NCBI GenBank assembly: GCA_963700475.1 | Contig: CAVOXR010000009.1 | Location: 124,001 to 188,000 of the forward strand | DNA: 64,000 bases | DNA from: Prado023 sp963700475 | Lineage (GTDB): Bacteria; Actinomycetota; Actinomycetes; S36-B12; CAIYMF01 | Direction: 5' to 3' | Part shown: positions 50,936 to 60,939 of the stretch, piece by piece | Position numbering within the stretch: the stretch's first letter is position 1 | How the letters are laid out: every line of letters starts with the position of its first letter | Program-made: the position numbers and the translations under genes | The notes under the pieces: model-generated | Told to the model about the DNA's origin: nothing | Database searches by the model: none | What the model saw: the letters and a program-made list of their open reading frames with translations, nothing else

Positions 50936-51186
50936 CGCTTGCGCCACCTGCTCGCGCCATCGCGCCGGCCCTGCTGGGCCTCAAGGTCCGCCCCGGCGCG
51001 CGGCACCCCGCACTTCCCGCACGACACAACACAACACTGAGGGTCCGGCCCCACGCATGGTCTTGCGGTGGTGGTCCCCGGAACGAGCCGAGGGGCGACA
51101 CGACGTCGACCCCGCCAACGGTTCCGAGGACTTCTATCCAAGGCCCGCACCGGCGCCGACCCTCCCAACACACAAGGAGGGCACCC

Positions 51187-53445
51187 GTGGAGGGTCCCGA
51201 GATCCATTCATCCGAGGCTGTCATCGACAACGGCGCCTACGGCACCCGCACCATCCGCTTCGAGACCGGGCGCCTCGCCCGTCAGGCCGCCGGCTCCGCC
51301 GTGGCCTACCTCGACGAGGACACCATGCTGCTGTCGGCCACCACGGCCGGCAAGCACCCCAAGGACCAGTTCGACTTCTTCCCCCTGACGATCGACGTCG
51401 AGGAGCGGATGTACGCCGCCGGGCGCATCCCCGGCTCGTTCTTCCGACGCGAGGGCCGGCCCAGCGAGGACGCGATCCTCACCTGCCGCCTGATCGACCG
51501 CCCGCTGCGCCCCACGTTCGTCAAGGGCCTGCGCAACGAGGTCCAGGTCGTCATCACCGTGATGAGCCTGAACCCCGCGCACCTCTACGACGTCGTGGCC
51601 ATCAACGCCGCGTCGATGTCGACCCAGCTGTCCGGCCTGCCGTTCTCCGGCCCGATCGGCGCCACCCGCGTCGCCCTCATCCGCGGCCAGTGGGTGGCCT
51701 TCCCGACCCACGAGCAGCTCGAGGGTGCGGTGTTCGACATGGTCGTCGCCGGCCGTGTCGCCGGTGACGACGTCGCCGTCATGATGGTCGAGGCCGAGGC
51801 CACCGCCAACACCGTCGAGCTCGTCGCCGGGGGCGCCAAGGCCCCGACGGAGCAGGTCGTCGCCGAGGGCCTCGAGGCCGCCAAGGGCTTCATCCGGATC
51901 CTGTGCGACGCGCAGTCCGCGCTGGCCGCCAAGGCCGCCAAGGAGACCGTGGAGTTCCCGGTGTTCCTCGACTACCAGCCCGACGCGTACGACGCCGTCG
52001 AGGCCGCGATCAGCGACGAGCTGGCCGCCGCCCTGGTGATCGCCGACAAGCAGCAGCGCGAGGCCGAGACCGACCGGGTCAAGGGCCTTGCCGCCGAGCG
52101 CCTGGCCGAGCAGTTCGCCGGCCGCGACAAGGAGGTCAGCGCAGCGTTCCGCTCGGTGACCAAGAAGCTGGTCCGCCAGCGCATCCTGCGCGACCAGGTC
52201 CGCATCGACGGCCGTGGCCTGACGGACATCCGTCCGCTCTCGGCCGAGGTCGAGGTCGTCCCGCGGGCCCACGGCTCGGCACTGTTCGAGCGCGGCGAGA
52301 CCCAGATCATGGGCGTCACCACGCTGAACATGCTCAAGATGGAGCAGCAGCTCGACACGCTCTCGCCCGAGACGCGCAAGCGCTACATGCACAACTACAA
52401 CTTCCCGCCCTACAGCACCGGCGAGACCGGCCGCGTCGGTTCGCCGAAGCGCCGCGAGATCGGCCACGGCGCGCTGGCCGAGCGGGCACTGCTGCCCGTG
52501 CTGCCCAGCAAGGAGGAGTTCCCCTACGCCATCCGGCAGGTCTCCGAGGCCCTGGGCTCCAACGGCTCCACCTCGATGGGCTCGGTCTGCGCCTCGACGC
52601 TGTCGCTGCTCAACGCCGGTGTGCCGCTGAAGTTCCCGGTCGCGGGCATCGCGATGGGCCTGGTCTCCGACGAGGTCGACGGTGAGACCCGCTACGTGGC
52701 GCTCACCGACATCCTCGGCGCCGAGGACGCCTTCGGCGACATGGACTTCAAGGTCGCCGGCACCAAGGACTTCGTGACCGCCCTGCAGCTGGACACCAAG
52801 CTCGACGGCATCCCCGCCTCGGTGCTGGCCGGTGCCCTGACCCAGGCCCGCGACGCCCGCCTGGCGATCCTCGAGGTCATGGCCGAGGCCATCGACGTCC
52901 CGGACGAGATGAGCGTCCTGGCCCCGCGGATCATCACCGTGAACATCCCGGTCGACAAGATCGGCGAGGTGATCGGGCCCAAGGGCAAGATGATCAACAC
53001 CATCCAGGACGAGACCGGCGCCGACATCACCATCACCGACGACGGCACGATCTACATCGGTGCCACCAACGGTGAGTCGGCCGAGGCTGCGCGCACGATG
53101 ATCAACGCCATCGCCAACCCGCAGATGCCCGAGGTCGGCGAGCGCTACCTGGGCACCGTGGTCAAGACCACCACGTTCGGCGCGTTCATCTCGTTGCTGC
53201 CCGGCAAGGACGGCCTGCTGCACATCAGCGAGCTGAAGAAGCTGGCCCCCAACAAGGGCCGCATCACCAACGTCGAGGACGTCGTCCAGGTCGGCCAGAA
53301 GCTCCTGGTCGAGATCAAGGAGGTCGACTCCCGCGGCAAGCTGTCGCTGCAGCCGGTCATCGAGGACGCCCCGGGCGAGGGTTCGGCTGACGCCGCCTCC
53401 GAGGGTTCCTCCGACGAGCAGGCTGCCGGCGAGGGCGAGGCCTGA
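51187..53445 (+). CDS. pnp: polyribonucleotide nucleotidyltransferase (PNPase)
   Basis: This 752-aa 3'-5' phosphorolytic exoribonuclease has the first RNase PH domain (YGTRTIRFETGRLARQAAGSAVAYLDEDTML), an alpha linker, the second RNase PH domain with the active site (VPRAHGSALFERGETQ, FPPYSTGETGRVGSPKRREIGHGALAERAL, SNGSTSMGSVCASTLSLL), a KH domain (VIGPKGKMINTIQDETGADITI) and an S1 domain (GTVVKTTTFGAFISLLPGKDGLLHIS). GTG at 51187 follows AAGGAGG at six bases. Acidic Ser/Glu tail. The M16 peptidase starts 5 bp after. Confidence 0.98.
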   Translation: MEGPEIHSSEAVIDNGAYGTRTIRFETGRLARQAAGSAVAYLDEDTMLLSATTAGKHPKDQFDFFPLTIDVEERMYAAGRIPGSFFRREGRPSEDAILTCRLIDRPLRPTFVKGLRNEVQVVITVMSLNPAHLYDVVAINAASMSTQLSGLPFSGPIGATRVALIRGQWVAFPTHEQLEGAVFDMVVAGRVAGDDVAVMMVEAEATANTVELVAGGAKAPTEQVVAEGLEAAKGFIRILCDAQSALAAKAAKETVEFPVFLDYQPDAYDAVEAAISDELAAALVIADKQQREAETDRVKGLAAERLAEQFAGRDKEVSAAFRSVTKKLVRQRILRDQVRIDGRGLTDIRPLSAEVEVVPRAHGSALFERGETQIMGVTTLNMLKMEQQLDTLSPETRKRYMHNYNFPPYSTGETGRVGSPKRREIGHGALAERALLPVLPSKEEFPYAIRQVSEALGSNGSTSMGSVCASTLSLLNAGVPLKFPVAGIAMGLVSDEVDGETRYVALTDILGAEDAFGDMDFKVAGTKDFVTALQLDTKLDGIPASVLAGALTQARDARLAILEVMAEAIDVPDEMSVLAPRIITVNIPVDKIGEVIGPKGKMINTIQDETGADITITDDGTIYIGATNGESAEAARTMINAIANPQMPEVGERYLGTVVKTTTFGAFISLLPGKDGLLHISELKKLAPNKGRITNVEDVVQVGQKLLVEIKEVDSRGKLSLQPVIEDAPGEGSADAASEGSSDEQAAGEGEA

Positions 53446-53450
53446 GTCGC

Positions 53451-54809
53451 ATGACGGCTGTGCTGCCCGGCTCCTGGTCGATCGATCCTGACCAGGAGCC
53501 GGGCTCCACCGTCACCCTGCTGACCCCCGACCAGGGGGGACTGGTCCGCCGGACCGTCCTGCCCGGGGGACTGCGGATCATCACCGAGCACGTGCCGGGC
53601 GTCCGCTCGGCCGCGTTCGGCATCTGGGTGGGAGTCGGCTCGCGCGACGAGTCGCACGCCCAGATGGGCTCGGCGCACTACCTCGAGCACCTGCTCTTCA
53701 AGGGCACGCGCCGCCGCGAGGCGATGGAGATCTCCTCGCTCCTCGACTCCGTCGGCGGCGAGATGAACGCGTTCACCTCCAAGGAGCACACCTGCTTCTA
53801 CGCCCGGGTGCTCGACCGTGACCTGCCGCTGGCCATCGATGTGATCAGCGACATCGTCACCTCCGCGCTGATCCGCGCCGAGGACGTCGACGCCGAGCGC
53901 GGGGTGATCCTCGAGGAGATCGCCATGCGCGACGACGATCCCTCGGACCTCGTCCACGACGAGTTCATGCTCGGCATGTACGGCGAGACCGACCTCGGTC
54001 GCTCCATCCTGGGCACCCACGACACGATCGCCGGCATCACCCGGGATGCGATCGACTCCTTCTACCGCGAGCGCTACAAGCCGCACGCGATGGTCGTCTC
54101 GGCCGCTGGCGCGGTGGACCACGACGAGGTCGTGCGCCTGGTGACCGAGGCCTTCCGTTCCGCCGGGGCGTTGGGGGATCCGTCCGTCCGCGCGCTGCCG
54201 GCACGCCGCGGCGGGCTGGACGTGGCGACCACCTCGGGCGTCCGGGTCGTCTCCCGCCCCACCGAGCAAGCCCATCTCGTCGTGGGTGTGCCCGGGGTGG
54301 CGCGCGCCGACAAGCGCCGCTACACCCTGAGCATCCTGAGCACGGCGCTGGGAGGGGGGATGTCCTCGCGACTGTTCCAGGAGATCCGCGAACGCCGCGG
54401 CCTGGCGTACTCGGTGTACGCCTTCAGCACCGGCTACTCCGACGTGGGGCTCTTCGGCGCCTACGCCGGGTGCCTTCCGAACAAGGTCGACCAGGTGCTC
54501 GAGCTCACGATCGCCGGTCTCGACGAGGTCGCCCGCAACGGCCTGACCCCCGAGGAGCTCGAGCGCGGCAAGGGCCAGAGCAAGGGCTCGATCGTCCTCG
54601 GCCTCGAGGACACCGGCTCCCGGATGAGCCGCATCGGCAGCGCTGACCTCTCCACCGGCGACCTCCCGAGCATCGACGGGCTGCTGGCCCGCATCGACGG
54701 AGTCACGATCGACGACATCGCGCACGAGGCGGCTGCGATCCTGTCGGTTCCCAAGTCCCTGACGGTCATCGGCCCGTTCGAGGAGTCCCGGCAGTTCTCG
54801 TTGGGCTGA
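53451..54809 (+). CDS. M16 family zinc metallopeptidase (PepR/PqqL type)
   Basis: This 452-aa peptidase has the inverted zinc motif His76-x-x-Glu79-His80 in SAHYLEHLLFKGT, with the distal Glu in ERGVILEEIAMRDDDP. The second, inactive M16 half holds the RLFQEIRERRGLAYSVYAF substrate-binding signature. It is regularly encoded after pnp in actinobacteria (mycobacterial pepR). No signal peptide, so cytosolic. ATG at 53451. Only 5 bp after pnp, so translationally linked. Confidence 0.92.
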   Translation: MTAVLPGSWSIDPDQEPGSTVTLLTPDQGGLVRRTVLPGGLRIITEHVPGVRSAAFGIWVGVGSRDESHAQMGSAHYLEHLLFKGTRRREAMEISSLLDSVGGEMNAFTSKEHTCFYARVLDRDLPLAIDVISDIVTSALIRAEDVDAERGVILEEIAMRDDDPSDLVHDEFMLGMYGETDLGRSILGTHDTIAGITRDAIDSFYRERYKPHAMVVSAAGAVDHDEVVRLVTEAFRSAGALGDPSVRALPARRGGLDVATTSGVRVVSRPTEQAHLVVGVPGVARADKRRYTLSILSTALGGGMSSRLFQEIRERRGLAYSVYAFSTGYSDVGLFGAYAGCLPNKVDQVLELTIAGLDEVARNGLTPEELERGKGQSKGSIVLGLEDTGSRMSRIGSADLSTGDLPSIDGLLARIDGVTIDDIAHEAAAILSVPKSLTVIGPFEESRQFSLG

Positions 54810-55158
54810 GGCCCGGGCATCGGGCACCACCGCGCACGAAACGAACCGTTACGAGCAGGCGATGGCCGGCCCAGTGGTCGACCGCACACTGATTGCGCGT
54901 TTTGGCCCTCTGGCGGGCACCCTAATCGCTCATCTCATGTGCGATCGGCTGACCGAACCCGAGGGACCCGGCTCTATGCGCACGAATCGTGTGCATTCGA
55001 CCTGACTGGGTTGACGGGCGGGGAGGTGGGCCTCCGTCGAGCCCCGGATGCTCGCCGCCCCGGATCACCGCCCCTTCTGCGAATGGGACACCGAGCGTGG
55101 TCAGGTTCGGCACAAGGCAGCGCGCGACGCGTCCGGGGTCTGATGGGACAATGCCCGG
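54810..55158. other. 349-bp gap before dapB
   Basis: No convincing gene is seen here. ATGCGCACGA (54976-54985) and TCGTGTGCAT (54987-54996) form a 10-bp near-perfect inverted repeat. The core GCGCACGAA also occurs at about 54831-54839. The inverted repeat is the main candidate control site for dapB. The DNA is less GC-rich around 54890-54950. Confidence 0.4.
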
Positions 55159-55911
55159 GTGACGATTCGTGTGGGTGTGCTGGGTGCGCGGGGGCGGATG
55201 GGGTCCGAGGTCGTCAAGGCGGTCTACGACGCCCACGACCTTGAGCTGGTGGCGAGCCTCGACGTGGGCGACGAGCTCGAGGAGCTGGTTGCAGCCGGAG
55301 CTCAGGTGGCCGTGGACTTCACCCATCCCGAGTCGGTCATGGGCAACCTCGAGTTCCTCATTGGAGCCGGGATCCACCCAGTGGTCGGCACCACCGGCTT
55401 CGACGCCGGGAAGCTCGATCAGGTGCGCGCCTGGCTGGAGGTCTCTCCGGGCACGGGAGCGGTGATCGCCCCGAACTTCGGGATCGCCGCCGTGCTGATG
55501 ATGCGCTTCGCCGCCGCCGCGGCACCGCACTTCGAGTCGGTCGAGATCGTCGAGCTGCACCACCCGCGCAAGGCCGATGCGCCCTCGGGCACCGCCACTC
55601 GAACGGCGCAGCTCGTCGCAGCTGCCCGAGCTGAGGCGGGCAGCCCGGACATGCCCGACGCCACCACCTCGGAGCTCGAAGGGGCTCGAGGAGCGATTGT
55701 GGATGGAGTCCACGTCCACGCCGTGCGGCTCCAGGGGCTCGTCGCCCACCAGGAGGTGCTGCTCGGGGGACCGGGGGAGACCCTCACCCTGAGGCACGAC
55801 TCCTTCGACCGGGCCAGCTTCATGCCCGGTGTGCTACTGGCTGTGCGCAACGTGGCCTCGACGCCGGGGCTGACGGTCGGGATCGACGGCTTCCTCGGCC
55901 TGGACGGCTGA
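55159..55911 (+). CDS. dapB: 4-hydroxy-tetrahydrodipicolinate reductase
   Basis: This 250-aa enzyme of the lysine/diaminopimelate pathway has the NAD(P)-binding motif IRVGVLGARGRMGSEVV, VAVDFTHPESV, VVGTTGF and the catalytic region VEIVELHHPRKADAPSGTA with the His-His and Lys. ATSELEGARGAIVDGVHVHAVRLQGLVAHQEVLLGGPGE completes the tetramerisation domain. GTG at 55159. Followed 11 bp later by a membrane protein gene. Confidence 0.97.
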   Translation: MTIRVGVLGARGRMGSEVVKAVYDAHDLELVASLDVGDELEELVAAGAQVAVDFTHPESVMGNLEFLIGAGIHPVVGTTGFDAGKLDQVRAWLEVSPGTGAVIAPNFGIAAVLMMRFAAAAAPHFESVEIVELHHPRKADAPSGTATRTAQLVAAARAEAGSPDMPDATTSELEGARGAIVDGVHVHAVRLQGLVAHQEVLLGGPGETLTLRHDSFDRASFMPGVLLAVRNVASTPGLTVGIDGFLGLDG

Positions 55912-55922
55912 GCGGACTTTCC

Positions 55923-56375
55923 ATGACCGGCAAGCGCATGGCGGCCGTCATGGCCGTGCTGCTCGGCGCGTACCTGTTGTTCACGGCGTCCCGAGCGATC
56001 GACTTCATCCAGGCGGGCGGGATCATCCCGGTGATGCTCGGGGTGGCGATCCTGGCGTTCCCGGTCATCGGCCTGTGGATGCTGTGGCGCGAGTGGCAGT
56101 TCGGGAGGGCCACCGAGGCACTCGGCCACGAGCTGGCCGCACGCGGAGAGCTCCCGGTGGACGACCTGCCCCGGCGCCCGTCGGGCCGTCCCATGCGGGC
56201 AGCCGCCGACGCCCACTTCGCGGAGGTGCGCACGCGGGCGGAGGCAGACCCCGAGTCGTGGGAGCGCTGGTTCGAGCTCTCGACCGCCTACGACGCCGCG
56301 GGTGACCGCAAGCGCGCCCGCAGCGCGATGCGCAGGGCGATTGCCCTCCACGAGGATCGACTGCCGGGCAGCTGA
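55923..56375 (+). CDS. membrane protein with short TPR-like tail, function unknown
   Basis: This 150-aa protein has two hydrophobic helices (AAVMAVLLGAYLLFTASRAIDF and GGIIPVMLGVAILAFPVIGLWMLW) followed by a soluble helical part (EADPESWERWFELSTAYDAAGDRKRARSAMRRAIALHED) that looks like one TPR unit. Proteins of this form are often encoded after dapB in actinobacteria. ATG at 55923. Probably in the dapB transcript. No assigned role. Confidence 0.75.
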   Translation: MTGKRMAAVMAVLLGAYLLFTASRAIDFIQAGGIIPVMLGVAILAFPVIGLWMLWREWQFGRATEALGHELAARGELPVDDLPRRPSGRPMRAAADAHFAEVRTRAEADPESWERWFELSTAYDAAGDRKRARSAMRRAIALHEDRLPGS

Positions 56376-56483
56376 TTGGCGGACGGCACCACGCTCGATC
56401 CCGGGGCGGCGGCTGGGCGCGCCGGGGGCTCGCGATGCCGCGGCCCGAGCGGTGGTCGGTAGGCGGGTCCGCACGCCCCACGG

Positions 56484-57257
56484 TCAGCCGCGGGCGCGGC
56501 GCAGCGCGGTGAGTGCCGAGTCGCCGTAGCCGCCGCCGAACAGGGCGGCGTGGACCAGCAGCGGCCAGGCCTGGTGCAGGGGGATCCGTGCCTGCCAGCC
56601 GGGCGCCAGCGGATGGACCTCCTGGTAGCCGCTGATGATCTGGTCGAGATGGGGCACTCCGAACAGCGCGAGCATCGCCAGGTCGGACTCGGGGTGGCCA
56701 CCGTGTGCGGCGGGATCGATCAGCCACACGTGCCCGTCGGCGCCCCAGAGGACGTTGCCGCTCCACAGGTCGCCGTGCACACGCGCCGGGGGAGCGGGCG
56801 GACCTGCGTCGATACCGCCGGCGAGGAGGTCGGCGACGAACCGGTCGACCTCCGCCACCTGCGCCGTATCCAGCCCGCCGCGGTCGCGCGCCATCCGGGC
56901 CGTCACGGCGATCCGGTCCAGCGCCCAGAACTCCGTGAACGTGCTCCGAGCCGCGTAGGGCATCGTGAGGTCACCGATCCAGCCGTCCGGGCCCGGAGCG
57001 CCGGGCGGGGGGCAGCCGTACGACGGTGCCCCTGAGCCGTGGAGAACGGCCAGCTGTCGCCCGAACTGCTCGGCCATCTCCCGAGTCGGGCGCCCCTCGA
57101 CCACGCGCTCCATCCCCAGCCGGGAGGGGCCGACCTCGACGATCGCCGGCACACGGGGCCCGCCCGGCACTCGCAGCCACTCCAGCCCGGCGGCCTCCGT
57201 CCCAAGGAACCTGGCGGAGTCAGCTCCGGTGCGGTGCTTCCAGTGGATCGCGGGCAT
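56484..57257 (-). CDS. fructosamine kinase family protein
   Basis: This 257-aa protein of the aminoglycoside-phosphotransferase-like kinase fold has the catalytic loop ARVHGDLWSGNVLW, the metal-binding LIDPAAHGGHPESDLAM and the late motif FGGGYGDSALTALRRA. Family members phosphorylate ketosamines (protein repair) or related sugars. The ATG at 57257 (MPAIHWKHRTGADSARFLG) is chosen because the upstream in-frame extension is low-complexity. The gap to 57505 shows no clear signal. Confidence 0.85.
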   Translation of the reverse strand: MPAIHWKHRTGADSARFLGTEAAGLEWLRVPGGPRVPAIVEVGPSRLGMERVVEGRPTREMAEQFGRQLAVLHGSGAPSYGCPPPGAPGPDGWIGDLTMPYAARSTFTEFWALDRIAVTARMARDRGGLDTAQVAEVDRFVADLLAGGIDAGPPAPPARVHGDLWSGNVLWGADGHVWLIDPAAHGGHPESDLAMLALFGVPHLDQIISGYQEVHPLAPGWQARIPLHQAWPLLVHAALFGGGYGDSALTALRRARG

Positions 57258-57504
57258 GAGGGCATCATCCCAAGTCCTTGACGAGCACTGATGGTGTGCG
57301 CGCGACGTGACGGGAGCGGGGAAGGCACGAGGCGGGTGGGAGCACGGCCGCGCCCACCCGAGTGGCGGCGGCAGGGATGTGGAACGCGCCGGGGCGGCGC
57401 CGGACGAGGGACAGGGACGCGAGGCGGGACACGCGCGAGGTGAAATCACTCCCCGCGCGATGTTGGCGCGGCGGGCGGGGGACGTGGGGTGGGAGGATGC
57501 CCGG

Positions 57505-58386
57505 GTGACCGGAGCCGAGCCCACCCCGCCCAGTGACACGCTCGCCACCGAGCCTGTCGAGCCGCTCGAGTTCGACACCGTCCCCGACATCCGGCTGATC
57601 GCCTGCGACATGGACGGCACGCTGCTCGACGACGACGACGCGATCCACGACGACTTCTGGCCGCTCATCGACGCCCTGCACGAGCGCGGGGTCGTGTTCT
57701 GCCCTGCATCCGGCCGGCAGTACTACAACCTCCTCGAGCGGTTCGAGCCGATCGCCGATGAGGTCGTGTTCATCGCCGAGAACGGGACGTACGTCGTCCG
57801 CGACGGGCGCGAGCTGAGCTCGGACTGCCTGGACCGGCAGGTCGCCCGCGAGCTGATCGACGTCGCCCGCGACCTCAACGCGCGTGGCGCGGACGTCGGG
57901 GCGGTCCTGTGCGGCAAGGCCTCGGCCTACATCGAGCGCAGGGACGCGCCGTTCCTGGCTGAGGTCGACAAGTACTACCACCGGCTGCAGATCGTCGAGG
58001 ACCTGAACACGGTCGATGACGACATCCTGAAGGTCGCGATCTACGACTTCGAGTCCTCCGAGGATGTGTCCGCGCCGGCCTACGCGCACTTCCTCGACAC
58101 CCACCAGGTGGTGGTGTCCGGCCAGCACTGGCTCGACGTCATGGACATGCACGCCAACAAGGGCAGCGGGATCCGCCACATCCAGCAGGCCCTGGGCATC
58201 ACCCGGGACCAGACGATGGTGTTCGGCGACTTCCTCAACGATCTGGAGATGATGGACGAGGCCACCTACTCGTTCGCGATGGCCAACGCCCACCCGGAGC
58301 TGGCCGCACGAGCGCGCTTCCGCGCCCCGGAGAACACCGACAACGGCGTCGTTCGCACGATCAAGAGCGTCCTCGGGCTCTCGTGA
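57505..58386 (+). CDS. HAD-superfamily hydrolase (Cof type)
   Basis: This 293-aa phosphatase has motif I in LIACDMDGTLLDDDD, motif II near CPASGRQYY, a Cof-type cap and motif IV in VFGDFLNDLEMMDEATYSFAMANA. Cof phosphatases act on sugar phosphates and cofactors such as PLP or FMN. The GTG at 57505 follows GGGAGG at about 8 bases. First of four tightly packed genes: its stop overlaps the next GTG (GTGA). Confidence 0.9.
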   Translation: MTGAEPTPPSDTLATEPVEPLEFDTVPDIRLIACDMDGTLLDDDDAIHDDFWPLIDALHERGVVFCPASGRQYYNLLERFEPIADEVVFIAENGTYVVRDGRELSSDCLDRQVARELIDVARDLNARGADVGAVLCGKASAYIERRDAPFLAEVDKYYHRLQIVEDLNTVDDDILKVAIYDFESSEDVSAPAYAHFLDTHQVVVSGQHWLDVMDMHANKGSGIRHIQQALGITRDQTMVFGDFLNDLEMMDEATYSFAMANAHPELAARARFRAPENTDNGVVRTIKSVLGLS

Positions 58387-59378
58387 CCGACATCATCAAT
58401 GCCGGCTTCACCCCGGCACCGCCGTGGCTGACCGGCAACCTGCAGACCGTCGCCGACCGGATCCGCCCCCGCCAGCACGACCTCGCAGCGGTTTCCACCG
58501 AGCAGCGCCTGCTCGTCGCCATGACCGATGGTTCGGGCGATGCGCTGGCCGTGCGCATCCATCGACCACGGATCGGTCCACGCCCCGACCGGCCGATGAC
58601 GCTCGTCGTCCACGGCCTTGGCGGATCGATCGACTCCACCTACGTCCGGGCCACGACGCTCGGCCTGCTGCGCGCCGGGTACGCCGTCGCCCGCGTGGAC
58701 CTGCGCGGGGTCGGGGACTCCTCCGAGCACTGCCGGATGCTCTACCACGGTGGCCGGTCGGGGGACCTGCGCACAGTCCTGCGGGCGCTGGCCGACGAGC
58801 CCGGAGCTGAGGGGGTCGCGCTCGTCGGCTTCTCCCTCGGCGGGAACGTGACCCTCAAGCTGCTGGGTGAGCCGCTCGAGGGACTCCCCGTCCGCGGCGG
58901 CGTCGCGGTGTCGTCCCCGATCGACCTCAGCGTCGGCAACGAGCACCTGCAGCGGCGGATGTTCGGCCTCTACGAGAAGTTCCTCGTCAGCAAGCTGAAG
59001 TCCGACTCCGCGCACTCCGGCCTCGCGCTCACCGACGACGAGCGTGCGGCCATCGCCAAGGTCAGCACACTCACCGAGTTCGACGACCTCATCACCGCCA
59101 AGCACAACGGCTGGCGCGACGCCGCCGAGTACTACGTCGTGAACTCCAGCGCCCAGTTCCTGCCGCGGATCACCGTGCCGACGTTGGTGGTGCATGCCCT
59201 CGATGATCCGATGATCCCCGCCGGTCCGTACCACGCGATCGACTGGGCGCGGCTGGAGGCCGACACCCCCGTTCGTCGGGCGATCACGCGCACCGGAGGT
59301 CACGTCGGCTTCCACGAACGCGGCGCGGAGCTGCCCTGGTACGTCGCGCAGACGGTGGCCTTCCTCGACGCCGTCTGA
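58383..59378 (+). CDS. YheT-type alpha/beta hydrolase
   Basis: This 331-aa hydrolase has PPWLTGNLQTVADRIRPR, the typical YheT N-terminus, then LVVHGLGGSIDSTYVR, the nucleophile elbow VALVGFSLGGNVTLKLLG, the acid in HALDDPMIPAG and the His in TGGHVGFHE. Family members are esterases of unknown physiological substrate. The start overlaps the HAD stop by four bases, so the two are coupled. Confidence 0.87.
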   Translation: MTDIINAGFTPAPPWLTGNLQTVADRIRPRQHDLAAVSTEQRLLVAMTDGSGDALAVRIHRPRIGPRPDRPMTLVVHGLGGSIDSTYVRATTLGLLRAGYAVARVDLRGVGDSSEHCRMLYHGGRSGDLRTVLRALADEPGAEGVALVGFSLGGNVTLKLLGEPLEGLPVRGGVAVSSPIDLSVGNEHLQRRMFGLYEKFLVSKLKSDSAHSGLALTDDERAAIAKVSTLTEFDDLITAKHNGWRDAAEYYVVNSSAQFLPRITVPTLVVHALDDPMIPAGPYHAIDWARLEADTPVRRAITRTGGHVGFHERGAELPWYVAQTVAFLDAV

Positions 59379-59466
59379 CTCAACCGCGCTCCGCCCGGGG
59401 CGGGCCGCGAATCGACCCGGTGGCGGTGGTTGGATGGCTCCAGACAGCGCTCACCAGGAGGATGCC

Positions 59467-60939
59467 GTGGCTGACGGTTTCGCGATCACCGAGTACCCCG
59501 ACGTCCCCCGCGTCATCGCCGACCTCGACGCCCTGATCGCCCAGCCGATCCGCCGCCTGCGACGCGATGCGCTGCAGGGCTACCTCGACGAGTACTTCGA
59601 GAAGCGCTGCCAGTCGTCGAAGGCCATGACCACCGAGGCCGCGGAGTACATCCCCGGCGGCGTGCAGCACAACCTCGCGTTCAACATGCCCTTCCCGCTG
59701 GTGATCACCAAGGCGGAGGGCTGCCACCTCCACGACCTCGACGGCAACGAGTACCTCGACTTCCTCCAGGCCGGCGGGCCCACGGTGCTGGGGTCGAACC
59801 CCCCGGAGGTGCTCGAGCAGGTGATCGACCTGCTGCGCACATGCGGTCCGTCGACGGGCCTGTTCCACGAGTACGAGCTGAAGCTTGCGCGCTTCATCGC
59901 CGACCACATGCCGGCCGTGCCGATGTTCCGGATGCTCGGGTCCGGCACGGAGGGGTGCATGGCCGCGATCCGGGTCGCCCGGCTGTCCACCGGCAAGAAG
60001 AACGTGGTCAAGATGGGCGGGGCCTACCACGGGTGGTCCGACCAGCTGGCCTACGGGCTGCGGATCCCGGGCACCCGGCACCACGAGGCGCACGGCGTGC
60101 CGAAGTACGTGTTCCGGCACACGCAGGAGTTCTTCCCGGGCGACCTCGACGCCCTCGAGCGGACCCTGATGATCAACCGGGCCCGCGGGGGGACGGCCGC
60201 CGTCCTGATCGAGCCGGTCGGCCCGGAGAGCGGGACGCGCCCTCTGCCACGCGACTTCAACGCGGGTGTGCGCGAGCTCTGCGACAAGTACGGAGCCCTG
60301 CTGATCTTCGACGAGGTCGTCACCGGGTTCCGGCTCGGCATGGCCGGCGCGCAGGGCTACTTCGGGGTGGAGCCCGACCTCACGGTGTTCGGCAAGGTCG
60401 TCGCCGGCGGGTACCCCTCGGCCGGTGGGCTGGGCGGCAAGCGGGAGCACATGAAGCTGCTGGCCGCCGGACTCGAGGCCGGGTCCAAGAAGGCGCTCGT
60501 CGGCGGCACCATGGCTGCCAACCCGCTCTCGTCGGCAGCCGGGTACTTCACCCTCGTTGAGATGGAACGGCAGAACGCTCCCGAGAGGGCCGGCGCGATG
60601 GGCGACCGCCTGACCGCAGGGTTGCGCGAGTCCATCACGCGACGCGGCCTGCCGTTCGTGACCTACAACCAGGGCTCGATCGTGCACCTGCAGACCGTCG
60701 GCACGCTGCACTTCGCGGTGGACTTCAACCGGATCTGGGAGGTCCCGGCGAAGCTCAAGGAGATCAAGGCGCGCAAGACCGTGATGGAGGAGATGGGTGC
60801 GGCGTACACAGCCGAGGGAGTGATCACACTCGCGGGATCCCGCCTCTACACAAGCGCTGCGCACACCGAGGCCACCATCGACCAGGCCGTGGCGGCCTTC
60901 GACCGCGTGTTCGCCCAGGTCGAGGGGGCCAGGCAGTGA
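59467..60939 (+). CDS. class III PLP aminotransferase / glutamate-1-semialdehyde aminomutase-like
   Basis: This 490-aa PLP enzyme has YIPGGVQHNLAFNMPFPLVITKAEGCHLHDLDGNEYLDF (the GSAM-like start), MLGSGTEGCMAAIRVARLSTGKKNVVKMGGAYHGW, the Asp in LLIFDEVVTGFRLG and the Schiff-base Lys in TVFGKVVAGGYPSAGG. It is longer than HemL (about 430 aa) and has an unusual 60-residue N-terminal extension. It is not expected to be the heme-pathway HemL, given its neighbours and the added domain. GTG at 59467 after AGGAGG. Coupled to the aldolase gene. Confidence 0.87.
   Translation: MADGFAITEYPDVPRVIADLDALIAQPIRRLRRDALQGYLDEYFEKRCQSSKAMTTEAAEYIPGGVQHNLAFNMPFPLVITKAEGCHLHDLDGNEYLDFLQAGGPTVLGSNPPEVLEQVIDLLRTCGPSTGLFHEYELKLARFIADHMPAVPMFRMLGSGTEGCMAAIRVARLSTGKKNVVKMGGAYHGWSDQLAYGLRIPGTRHHEAHGVPKYVFRHTQEFFPGDLDALERTLMINRARGGTAAVLIEPVGPESGTRPLPRDFNAGVRELCDKYGALLIFDEVVTGFRLGMAGAQGYFGVEPDLTVFGKVVAGGYPSAGGLGGKREHMKLLAAGLEAGSKKALVGGTMAANPLSSAAGYFTLVEMERQNAPERAGAMGDRLTAGLRESITRRGLPFVTYNQGSIVHLQTVGTLHFAVDFNRIWEVPAKLKEIKARKTVMEEMGAAYTAEGVITLAGSRLYTSAAHTEATIDQAVAAFDRVFAQVEGARQ

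Noticed and set aside
59467..60939. Assignment of the aminotransferase as HemL of heme synthesis
   Set aside because: It is longer than HemL, lies in an operon with an aldolase and hydrolases, and is far from the heme genes; only a GSAM-like label is justified.
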